Positions 49,348 to 57,009 of a stretch of DNA of 64,000 nt are shown here, piece by piece. The stretch is from NCBI RefSeq assembly GCF_900184035.1, contig NZ_FXWP01000020.1:1-64000 (forward strand), written 5' to 3'. The translations under genes and the position numbers were made by a program. Origin of the DNA: Kosakonia pseudosacchari (lineage in GTDB: Bacteria > Pseudomonadota > Gammaproteobacteria > Enterobacterales > Enterobacteriaceae). Below the pieces are notes generated by a model. It was not told the DNA's origin, searched no databases, and saw only the letters and a list, made by a program, of their open reading frames with translations. Numbering within the stretch: position 1 is the first letter of the stretch; every line of letters starts with the position of its first letter.

Positions 49348-49495
49348 ATTGGTCCTTAGCCGCGAAAGGTGAAATCACATTTCAAATGATGGGGGAGAAA
49401 CCCTGATCCTGCAAAGCATTTCCGCAGAAATCGATGATAACAAGCGCAAATTGTCGATGGATTCAGCAGTCAGCACACCCTGCGAGAAATGAGGT

Positions 49496-49523
49496 TTGAC
49501 AAAAGATTTTTCGCCGCTAAGAT
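49496..49523 (+). promoter_or_regulatory. sigma70 promoter of tRNA-Asn copy 4
   Basis: TTGACA (49496-49501), 16 bases, TAAGAT (49518-49523). The surrounding sequence differs from the promoters of copies 2 and 3. Confidence 0.8.
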
Positions 49524-49539
49524 AAGCCTCCACAACGAT

Positions 49540-49615
49540 TCCTCTGTAGTTCAGTCGGTAGAACGGCGGACTGTTAATCCGTATGTCACTGGTTCGAGTC
49601 CAGTCAGAGGAGCCA
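49540..49615 (+). tRNA. tRNA-Asn (GTT), copy 4
   Basis: Identical to the other copies. It follows yeeO on the opposite strand, the place of asnU in E. coli, and forms the left edge of the accessory segment that carries the RiPP operon. Confidence 0.97.
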
Positions 49616-49622
49616 GATTATG

Positions 49623-49655
49623 AAAAGCCTGCTTTGAAGCAGGCTTTTTTGCTTT
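49623..49655 (+). terminator. terminator of tRNA-Asn copy 4
   Basis: AAAGCCTGCTT-TG-AAGCAGGCTTTTTTGCTTTT; the stem loop differs by one base from copy 1. Confidence 0.9.
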
Positions 49656-49910
49656 TATCGTTCCGCTAAAGATCGCGATAAATTTCCCCCTCCCCAAATG
49701 CACCTTTCCAGCTGCGCATCATCGCGCTGAACCTGTTTCGCAATCCGTTGAAAATATTTGCTTACTTTAATGCTATGTTCGCGGCTTGCAGAAATCATGG
49801 CCATGCATGATCAATACCGCGCGCCATAAAACATAAAAACAGGTGACCAGCACGCCAGGTCGCCAATCACCCGGCATCTATTCAGGCCACACATTTCAGG
49901 GTTCACTACC

Positions 49911-51089
49911 ATGCGTAACCGTTCTACGACTCGTCTGGCAAACTCTCTTTTCGCCACCGCCCTCCTCCTCTTTACTGCTGCAGGCCATGCTGATGATCAC
50001 GCACAAGCTCCGCAATACCAGCAGATTGACGGGCTGATAAGAGAGCCGCTTTTGCTTGCGGTGACTTTAGATAATGGCCAGCCTGCCGTGCTGGATGCCT
50101 TTGTCACACGTATGGTCAGCCAGACGCCTTTGCCCGTGGTGTTAATCACGAATGGAACCGTTGGCACTGCAGAGTTTGATCGCTGGATAATCAACCCGAA
50201 CCGTTATGCCTCAACGGCTATCGCCTTTGCGCGCCACGGTTATGCGGCGGTGGTTGTCCTGCGTCAGGGGTACGGACAATCAAGCGGTGCGGCGGAGTAT
50301 GCCGATGGCTCCTGCGCGCAACCGCTACATATGCAGGCCGGAGCACAGGACACCCGTGATCTGCTCGCCGCCCTCGATGCTGTGCGCCGCCAGCCGTGGG
50401 CCGCACCCGATAACGCCATCCTGGCCGGGATGTCCGCAGGCGGTTTTGCGGTAATTGCCGCTGGCGCGGCTAACCCACCAGGCGTTAAGGCAGTGATCAA
50501 TTTCGACGGCGGACGAGGGGCTATTGACGGGAAATCACTCTGCGATAAAGCCGGTCTGCTGCAAGCTTACGCACGTTACGGGAAAACAGCGCAGATCCCC
50601 TCCCTGTGGCTGTATGCGAAAAATGATAAATCCTTCCCGCCATTGATGGGCAAAGAGATGTTCGATGCCTATCAACAGGGAGGCCACACGGCGCAATTCA
50701 TCACGATGCCGGCCTTCGGCAACAACGGACATGTCTTTATGGATTCAGCGCCGGAAAGTTTCTGGTGGCAGACGGTGGCCACATTTCTAAAACAGCAGCA
50801 TTTACCGGCCAGCGAAGCTGTGCCTCTGCCCGAAACGCACCTGCCTGCACCGCCTGCGCTCAATGCCGCCGGTAAAAAAGCGTTCTCAGAATATGCCGCA
50901 ACACAACGCTATGAAAAAGCCTTTGCCACAGACGAGGACGGCGACTGGGGCGCTGCGTACTGGGCCAGGAACAGCCGTGAAGCGGCAGAAACGGCGCTAA
51001 ATATCTGCCAACAGGAGCAGCGTCCGGGCGCGGGCAAATGCACGGTGTACGCCATTAATAACCGTCTCGTAACCGCAAACACGCCTTAG
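49911..51089 (+). CDS. secreted alpha/beta hydrolase
   Basis: A 392-residue protein with a signal peptide (RLANSLFATALLLFTAAGHA, cleavage near residue 27) and an alpha/beta-hydrolase (dienelactone-hydrolase-like) domain: nucleophile Ser in AGMSAGGFAV, a likely acid Asp in WLYAKNDKSFPP, and His in NNGHVFMDSAPE. The tail (about 320-392) with paired cysteines (NICQQE...GKCTVYAINNR) is a small extra domain. The esterase substrate is unknown. It lies between tRNA-Asn copy 4 and the RiPP operon, which is transcribed toward it. It may be unrelated to the operon. Confidence 0.8.
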   Translation: MRNRSTTRLANSLFATALLLFTAAGHADDHAQAPQYQQIDGLIREPLLLAVTLDNGQPAVLDAFVTRMVSQTPLPVVLITNGTVGTAEFDRWIINPNRYASTAIAFARHGYAAVVVLRQGYGQSSGAAEYADGSCAQPLHMQAGAQDTRDLLAALDAVRRQPWAAPDNAILAGMSAGGFAVIAAGAANPPGVKAVINFDGGRGAIDGKSLCDKAGLLQAYARYGKTAQIPSLWLYAKNDKSFPPLMGKEMFDAYQQGGHTAQFITMPAFGNNGHVFMDSAPESFWWQTVATFLKQQHLPASEAVPLPETHLPAPPALNAAGKKAFSEYAATQRYEKAFATDEDGDWGAAYWARNSREAAETALNICQQEQRPGAGKCTVYAINNRLVTANTP

Positions 51090-51183
51090 CCCCCACAGAA
51101 ACCAGTCACAGAGAAAACACACTCAGCATGGTTCCAGCCTGGAAACCCACTCTGTGTCAGGTGAACACTCCAGACAAATTGCC

Positions 51184-51984
51184 CTATTCGTCATTCAATG
51201 TTGCGGTAAATGCAAAATGAGAAACTGAACCGCGAAACTGGTACAGGTGCGTTGCTTCACTCATCAGTGAGTCATAAATATTTGCGCCCAGCGTTTCTTT
51301 TATCAGGCGCTGGTTTTGGTAGACCAGACCATAAAACTGGAACTGCTTAGTGAGATGGCTATCGATACTCAAGATATTATCGACGGTAAAACCATACCTG
51401 GATAAGCATTCGCATAACGGATCACTGTTTATCAGTTGCGTTAAGGAGTAATTTTTCATCCAGTTAGTAAACGCGACTCTGCCACCGGGCTTCATTACCC
51501 TGGATAACTCTCGACATAATTGGTCATAACTACTGGCATGATTAACGCAATCAAAACCGACCAGCGCATCCAGGCTATTATCCGTGACCGGGAGATTAAA
51601 AAAATCGGCTACCTCGTAGGTAATCTCCGGATGCATATTGTTGTGCCGTGCTTTTTCGATGGCAACTGGGCTAAAGTCAGTTGCCAGCAGAGAGCAGCGC
51701 AACGCTTTAACCAGATACGGCGCGAATTCACCGCTGCCACAACCAATTTCCGCCGCGTAATAAATATCGCCCTTCTGAAGCAATTTCTCCGTCACCCAAT
51801 TTAGTGCCTTACGTCCGACGAAGGAATATTGCCCAGCCGTAGGAATAAAATCATCGCCTAATACCTGGCGAAGGCAGGCCTGAAAGAGGTCGGTTTGCGC
51901 GAATTTGCTGTGCAGGTTGTTATAATCACCCACTTTGTCTGTAGGTTCATTAATTGCCCGGGAATCATGATTCAGACTCGCCAT
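51184..51984 (-). CDS. SAM-dependent methyltransferase of the RiPP operon
   Basis: A 266-residue class I methyltransferase. Motif I is AEIGCGSGEF (residues 78-87), the acidic ribose ligand region is LLATDFSPVAIEKAR, and motif post-II is VMKPGGRVAFTNW. It is the last gene of the leftward operon, and its start lies inside the last codons of the JmjC gene (20-base overlap) with AAGAGG as ribosome site. In RiPP pathways such enzymes methylate backbone, side chain or terminus; the site here is unknown. No clear terminator follows. Confidence 0.85.
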   Translation of the reverse strand: MASLNHDSRAINEPTDKVGDYNNLHSKFAQTDLFQACLRQVLGDDFIPTAGQYSFVGRKALNWVTEKLLQKGDIYYAAEIGCGSGEFAPYLVKALRCSLLATDFSPVAIEKARHNNMHPEITYEVADFFNLPVTDNSLDALVGFDCVNHASSYDQLCRELSRVMKPGGRVAFTNWMKNYSLTQLINSDPLCECLSRYGFTVDNILSIDSHLTKQFQFYGLVYQNQRLIKETLGANIYDSLMSEATHLYQFRGSVSHFAFTATLNDE

Positions 51985-52909
51985 TACCTCTTCCTATCAG
52001 TTCTTGTAGCAACACCGGGGGCGCGACAAATTGCCTGTTCTGGCAGGATGCAAGAAACGCATTCAGATTATCCGTAGTGATAATATCGTCAAGCACTGAA
52101 CGTACGGTCTCGATATAGCGCGCCTGCTCTTCTTCATCGGCGAATTTATTAATGTCTTTTCTGAGCGGTAAGTATGATGCCAACTGCGGCAACACAGATT
52201 TGACGAAATCTATACCGTTTCGTCTGCGAAATGCAAAAGAGATATGGAGCGAGTGTGAGTTACAGGGTTCTGGCGCATGCCACTGCCCGCGCGGTAAATA
52301 GAGAAATTCGTTCGTATTGAGAATAAAACTTTCGCTCGGTGTCCCATCCGGAACAGGCATTGCGGATTTGTTTTCGGCGACAGGAAAGGCAAAATCAGGT
52401 TTATAAAGATGCCATTTTTTCTTGCCGCTCAGTTGAAAAATAAGCGTGTCACTATTATCCCAGTGCGTGGTGAATCCTTTTTCATTACCCACACTGAAAA
52501 AAATGGTTGCCCCGGTTCTTTCCTGGAAGAAAACGGATAATGATTCGGTAACTGCACGAATAGTCGTTGACAGATCTTCCGCAAAATCCAGCGCCAGAGT
52601 GGCACCGTTGTCAATCTCCTGCATTACCCGTTGTGGAATCAGCTTAATAATTCCCTCGCCCATCGCTGAGTGGCTTCGTTCATTATATTCCGCAGGCGAA
52701 AGTGGCTTTCCCGATCGAACTAATCGACAGCGTGGAAATGACAGACGGCGCGTGTTGATAATCTCTTCGAGATCAGCAGGCGTCAAAATTTCTGCTGCTG
52801 CCGCGTCAAAGTGACATTTATAAACTTTATTTTGCTGATAACAGTACATGAATTGTTGAAAATGGTCATGACCTAGAAGCACGTCAATGGCATAATTCTC
52901 AGGCTTCAT
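51965..52909 (-). CDS. JmjC/cupin-type 2-oxoglutarate oxygenase of the RiPP operon
   Basis: A 314-residue protein of the JmjC-like (cupin 8/ribosomal oxygenase) fold. The iron ligands are H149 and D151 in THWDNSDTLIFQLSGKKKWHLY and H211 in LPRGQWHAPE; the KKKWHLY strand is typical of this family. Family members hydroxylate protein side chains such as His or Arg, so a peptide substrate is reasonable. I take the ATG at 52909 (MKPENYAIDVLLGHDHFQQF), which overlaps the end of the transporter gene and has GGGGAG upstream, over an ATG 19 codons earlier. Confidence 0.85.
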   Translation of the reverse strand: MKPENYAIDVLLGHDHFQQFMYCYQQNKVYKCHFDAAAAEILTPADLEEIINTRRLSFPRCRLVRSGKPLSPAEYNERSHSAMGEGIIKLIPQRVMQEIDNGATLALDFAEDLSTTIRAVTESLSVFFQERTGATIFFSVGNEKGFTTHWDNSDTLIFQLSGKKKWHLYKPDFAFPVAENKSAMPVPDGTPSESFILNTNEFLYLPRGQWHAPEPCNSHSLHISFAFRRRNGIDFVKSVLPQLASYLPLRKDINKFADEEEQARYIETVRSVLDDIITTDNLNAFLASCQNRQFVAPPVLLQELIGRGNGESES

Positions 52910-54206
52910 ATTTGTGCTCCCCGCGTTTATAAAATGCTTCCGGATAAGTTTTTTCGTAATACCCATTCATTTCAACTTCATCAAGTGAAAGTGCCCGACG
53001 CAAATGAAAAGAACATAGAATTACAGGGGCAATTAACACCACAACGGCACCAGAAATAACGGTAAACGGAACCACTCCCAACAAACTGATATACCAGCCA
53101 GCAATAGCCACGCCAAAAGGGTTCGCTAGGCTGGATAAAAAGCCTGCCATGGCGCTCATTCTTGTTCGGTAATTACGCGGCGTTGCGGTTGAGCGCAGCG
53201 TACTGAGGTTAACATTGATAAAAATAAACGCCATACCGCAGAAGAACGCCAGCGCAATAGAAATATAGATATTTCCCATCAAGACAATTGCCATGACGCT
53301 ACTGCCCAAAAGGACAAAACCAAATAAAACATTATTGAGCCGCCCCGCCCATGCTCTTACGATAGCATTAATATAAAGACTGCTAACAATCAGCCCCAGA
53401 GCAAATGAGAATTCGAATGCACCAAGATAGGTAGCGGGAAGCTTTAATTCAGTGCTAATCCAGTACGGTATCGTCACGGAAAAGAAAGGAAACATCGTAA
53501 AATTAATGACAGAGGAGACCAATGCAATATGAAACTCAGATTTTACATGATAGATCGCTTTAAATGCCCCTTTCGTTTTATGGAACCAGGTCTCCTTTTC
53601 GCCTGTTGAAACGGCGTCCACATCATATTTATACAATAAAATAATAAACGCGATGCTGGACAATGCATAAACCAGTGCAGAAATGTACAGCGCAACCCTT
53701 GCTGAAAAAAGCGAAATAAGCGAGGCGGCAATCACCGGCCCTATCAACATAATAATGGAATTGATGGTCGACCGGTGCGATATAGCTTGTGTCACTTCTC
53801 CTTCTGCAACGAGATCGGGAATTAGCCCCATAATCGTGGGTTCACGCACAGATGAGATAGCGCTCATCACCACGAGTCCCGAGGTGATAGCCGCTAGGTT
53901 GAAATATCCCAGATAAATTGCCAGGCAGAATAATGCGATGATCCCTAAAACAGCGAACTGGCAGGCAATGATAAATTTGATGCGATTGAAGTGATCGCCA
54001 AATGACGCCAGAAACGGTTTAAGGTAAATCTCTGCCGCCACGGATATCGCAATGAGTGAAGAAAAAGCGACCGCAGAGTGCGTGACTTGCAGGCACCACC
54101 AGGCCATAGCCAGTCGGAAAATATGCCCCGACACCATGCCCAGCGATGTGCCCGTTTGCAATAAGAAGAAACGGGGGCCAAGACGCATCAACACATCAAC
54201 TTTCAT
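52899..54206 (-). CDS. MFS exporter of the RiPP operon
   Basis: Major-facilitator transporter of the EntS-like MFS_3 group, 435 residues from the ATG at 54206 (MKVDVLMRLG) or 438 from an ATG three codons earlier. About twelve hydrophobic helices; loop 2-3 carries FGDHFNRIKF, a degenerate MFS motif A. As the only membrane transporter in the operon it is the likely exporter of the mature peptide and may provide self-protection. Overlaps the end of the ThiF-rhodanese gene. Confidence 0.88.
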   Translation of the reverse strand: MKVDVLMRLGPRFFLLQTGTSLGMVSGHIFRLAMAWWCLQVTHSAVAFSSLIAISVAAEIYLKPFLASFGDHFNRIKFIIACQFAVLGIIALFCLAIYLGYFNLAAITSGLVVMSAISSVREPTIMGLIPDLVAEGEVTQAISHRSTINSIIMLIGPVIAASLISLFSARVALYISALVYALSSIAFIILLYKYDVDAVSTGEKETWFHKTKGAFKAIYHVKSEFHIALVSSVINFTMFPFFSVTIPYWISTELKLPATYLGAFEFSFALGLIVSSLYINAIVRAWAGRLNNVLFGFVLLGSSVMAIVLMGNIYISIALAFFCGMAFIFINVNLSTLRSTATPRNYRTRMSAMAGFLSSLANPFGVAIAGWYISLLGVVPFTVISGAVVVLIAPVILCSFHLRRALSLDEVEMNGYYEKTYPEAFYKRGEHKYEA

Positions 54207-55308
54207 ACAACCCATCCCATTCGCGCAAATTTTGCTTTTCGCTTTGTGTTAGCCCCATAATCCCGCCGGTAAGGTTAACAACGTGGGTAAATCCCTGATC
54301 CTTAAGATACAGGATAGCGCGTTTGCTACGGCTCCCGGATTTGCAGTAACACACTATCAGTTGATCCTGAGGGAGTTCTGCGATGCGTGCCGGCAACTCC
54401 CGCATTGGGATATGCATTCCGCCGATGGAAATAACATTCCGCTCAGCCGTTTCCCTGACATCCAATAAACACAAACCGTCATTGTGTGTTTTCAGCGAAA
54501 CCAACTGATTGAAATTGATGCTTTCGATCTCACTTGATTCATCATAAGCCGGTTTGATAACTGCCCGACCGCGTTTTTTGAGCCGCAATAATGAGGACCG
54601 GTTGCTCAGTGAATCATAAATCATGACGCTATCGGTAAGCACCTCCCCAATCCCGGTAATTATCTTGATCACTTCCCCGGCCTGCATCGTCCCCAGAATA
54701 CCCGGTAGCGTACCCAGCACGCCCGCATCGCTGCAATTTTCGCGCAGCCCGACCTGTGGAGGCTCCGGGAATAAATCGCGATAGCTCAACGCTGGCTCTG
54801 CATTCTGGCAATAATGGAACACGGCTAATTGCCCTTCGTACTGAAAAATAGAAGCATACACTAGCGGCGTTTGTTTCTTCTCGCAAACATCATTGATGAG
54901 ATATTTCGCATCAAAATTATCCGTACAATCAACTACGATATCGTACTGGCTAATAATGTCGTCAGCATTTTTTTCATCCAGAAAGACGGGATAGATTTTA
55001 ACGTCAATAAAAGGATTGAGCGCCGTAATACGCCTGGCGGCATGTTCGACTTTACTTTCGCCGATGCTCTGGTAATCAAACAGCACTTGCCTTGGCAGAT
55101 TACTCGCGCTTACAACATCCGAATCGACGATACCTATGTGGCCGACCCCAGCCCCTGCAAGATAGAGCAAACAGGGCGCGCCCAGACCACCGCTGCCGAT
55201 AACCAGAACACGGGCATTTTTTATTTTTAGCTGCGCATTGACATCAAACCCTGGCAAAGAAAAATGCCGGAGATAGAATTCTTTTTCATTATCAGATAAC
55301 GAATTCAT
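54196..55308 (-). CDS. ThiF/MoeB-like adenylyltransferase fused to rhodanese
   Basis: A 370-residue fusion. Residues 1-235 are an E1-like adenylyltransferase: nucleotide loop GSGGLGAP (38-45), the DNFDAKYLIND region at 130-140, and cysteine C192 in ENCSDAGVLGTLPG. There are no CxxC zinc pairs. Residues 265-366 are a rhodanese domain with active-site C322 in CYCKSGSRS. The architecture is that of MoeB/ThiF-rhodanese enzymes that adenylate a Gly-Gly-ended carrier and load sulfur on it. The ThiS-like carrier is the next gene upstream, 2 bases away, so the pair looks like a dedicated sulfur-supply module. Confidence 0.93.
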   Translation of the reverse strand: MNSLSDNEKEFYLRHFSLPGFDVNAQLKIKNARVLVIGSGGLGAPCLLYLAGAGVGHIGIVDSDVVSASNLPRQVLFDYQSIGESKVEHAARRITALNPFIDVKIYPVFLDEKNADDIISQYDIVVDCTDNFDAKYLINDVCEKKQTPLVYASIFQYEGQLAVFHYCQNAEPALSYRDLFPEPPQVGLRENCSDAGVLGTLPGILGTMQAGEVIKIITGIGEVLTDSVMIYDSLSNRSSLLRLKKRGRAVIKPAYDESSEIESINFNQLVSLKTHNDGLCLLDVRETAERNVISIGGMHIPMRELPARIAELPQDQLIVCYCKSGSRSKRAILYLKDQGFTHVVNLTGGIMGLTQSEKQNLREWDGLYES

Positions 55309-55310
55309 GG

Positions 55311-55574
55311 TTAACCTCCCGCCACTGCAACGATGATTTGTACTCTGGAGTGCGGAGGAATCGGCTCACTCAGATCCTCTGTCATTTGTTCATTAACAAA
55401 AACATTGACGAAATTCCGCAGCGTTCTGTCACTATTAAAAAGCTGGATTTTCAAAAAAGGATAAACGTCCGTTAGCTCATCCAAAGCAGATTGCACGTTG
55501 GTTGCGCTGCTTTCATACTCACCTTTGATATCGGTATAATTCATTAATTGTCGCGGAAGCATTATTTTAAGCAT
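55311..55574 (-). CDS. ThiS/MoaD-like sulfur carrier protein
   Basis: An 87-residue ubiquitin-fold protein ending in Ala-Val-Ala-Gly-Gly. The beta-grasp pattern is visible in FVNVFVNEQ and PIPPHSRVQIIVAVAGG. The free C-terminal Gly-Gly is where the ThiF-type enzyme forms an acyl-adenylate, then a thiocarboxylate. Start at the ATG at 55574 (MLKIMLPRQLMNY) with TGAGGTG upstream; a slightly longer start at 55586 is possible. Longer and closer to MoaD than to ThiS (66). Confidence 0.92.
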   Translation of the reverse strand: MLKIMLPRQLMNYTDIKGEYESSATNVQSALDELTDVYPFLKIQLFNSDRTLRNFVNVFVNEQMTEDLSEPIPPHSRVQIIVAVAGG

Positions 55575-56334
55575 AGGACACCTCATCTCCCATGATACTC
55601 ACGATCTTTTTACCTGCTGGTTTGAGTTCATTCATATTTACCAGCTGACTCATACACCCCAAAAAATAGTTCTGCAGCCAGGCAAAACGCTCGTCATCCT
55701 GCTGAGTAAAATCTTTACTGACTCGTTTTCTGGTCATGTACTTCAGCACACAAGCAGCAAAGTGCGAGGCAAAAATAACACCACGTGCATCTTTGTCTTT
55801 AGTTCCCGACGGAAGCGTATAACGGCTTTGCTCCGAATGTTCGTGGAAGCTGTCAATTTCGCAAATCAGCCCCAGCCAGATATGCGCCATTTCATGAATA
55901 ATGACTTCCTCAAGCCATGTGTAAGATTTAAAGGCTTTAGCACCAAGAAAAATTATCTGCGGGATATTATGGTTAGTCAGACTGACCATATTTTCATTTG
56001 CAGTGAGGCGCTTAAAGTTAATCGGGATAGAAAAATAAAGTTTCCATTCAGGCATAACCTGTAAAATATGCGAAATCGCATTATTGACTGCCTGTTGTTC
56101 AGACTCGCTTAGCTCGCCATATTCTGGATAATCCAGCCCCTGAGGTTGATTACGCTCACGATAAAAAACCTCAATTCTCTCAGGGTCCAAATATTCGGAT
56201 AAATTATCGAAACATTGTAAAAGAGTATGCCGGTAATGTGCGACAAGCGTAATAAGCGTTTGCGCATCAAATTTATCAGAAATCATCGGCACGCCGTTGG
56301 ATTTAGCAATAATATCAATATACTTCATTTCCAT
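55567..56334 (-). CDS. HExxH protein, candidate 2-oxoglutarate peptide beta-hydroxylase
   Basis: A 255-residue protein with H147-E-M-A-H151 in VIIHEMAHIWLGL. About 20 residues later comes RYTLPSGTKDKDARGVIFASHFAACVLKY (shown by its parts: YTLP, DARG, then ASHF with H191). This H-E-x-x-H plus Y-x-x-P plus Arg-Gly plus His pattern fits the RiPP-associated HExxH family whose characterised members are iron/2-oxoglutarate-dependent peptide beta-hydroxylases, not proteases. A zinc peptidase remains possible. I prefer the ATG at 56334 (AGAGGT upstream) over the one at 56352. Overlaps both neighbours. Confidence 0.8.
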   Translation of the reverse strand: MEMKYIDIIAKSNGVPMISDKFDAQTLITLVAHYRHTLLQCFDNLSEYLDPERIEVFYRERNQPQGLDYPEYGELSESEQQAVNNAISHILQVMPEWKLYFSIPINFKRLTANENMVSLTNHNIPQIIFLGAKAFKSYTWLEEVIIHEMAHIWLGLICEIDSFHEHSEQSRYTLPSGTKDKDARGVIFASHFAACVLKYMTRKRVSKDFTQQDDERFAWLQNYFLGCMSQLVNMNELKPAGKKIVSIMGDEVSYA

Positions 56335-57007
56335 GCCCGACCTCTTTGTCATATAAGAACGGTTTTTGCTGAAAAAAATGAATCACATCCATACTTTTCA
56401 GCCGATAATCATTCATCCTGTCGAGCATGGCGTTAAATGACGCCCGCTGCGGCGCAGGCAACGTGCAGGTTTTCTCCCGCAGATACTTAAGCGTTCGATA
56501 ACCAAACCACATATTTCGCATCTCATGCATCAGCTGATAATTCATTTCAGACGGGATAACCGACGAACGTACAGCCTCCTGCAAAAGATGTTCGATATGC
56601 ACAAGCGGCTCACTGACCGGAAACCAGGGCGATTCCGTACCGTGTACCAGCGCGACATAATCATCAGGCAAATCCTTGTTTTGCATAAAACGCTGAAATA
56701 CCGTGCCATAACCGCGCATCCCCAGAGTATGCATTTCCGCAGCGCGCAAAGCGCCCATTGAACTCATGCCCCACACATCCCAGCCCTGTTTAAGCGCATT
56801 TTTTATTTCAACGTGCGATACAGCCGGATAAGCATGATAAGTCCCATCGACAATAACGATAGTCGCCGGACTTTCTTGCTCGATAAGCGTCTGAATATCA
56901 CCACGGCGAACCGGAGGCAAAATGACAGTTTCCGGGGTAATGACTTCATCCAGCGCGATACCATAGGAGGTGGGGCCAATAAACAGGAATATATTTTCTA
57001 AGCGCAT
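56315..57007 (-). CDS. TfuA-like core domain protein
   Basis: A 230-residue TfuA-family protein: IFLFIGPTSYGIALDEVI at the start, the conserved ILPPVRRGDIQTLIEQE, VIVDGTYHAYPAVSHVEI, and WGMSSMGALRAAEMHTLGMRGYG. TfuA was first named in the trifolitoxin system of Rhizobium; with YcaO it is needed for peptide thioamidation in methanogens and thioamide RiPPs, where it is thought to help deliver sulfur. It begins 2 bases after ycaO ends. Confidence 0.95.
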   Translation of the reverse strand: MRLENIFLFIGPTSYGIALDEVITPETVILPPVRRGDIQTLIEQESPATIVIVDGTYHAYPAVSHVEIKNALKQGWDVWGMSSMGALRAAEMHTLGMRGYGTVFQRFMQNKDLPDDYVALVHGTESPWFPVSEPLVHIEHLLQEAVRSSVIPSEMNYQLMHEMRNMWFGYRTLKYLREKTCTLPAPQRASFNAMLDRMNDYRLKSMDVIHFFQQKPFLYDKEVGHGNEVY

Positions 57008-57009
57008 AC

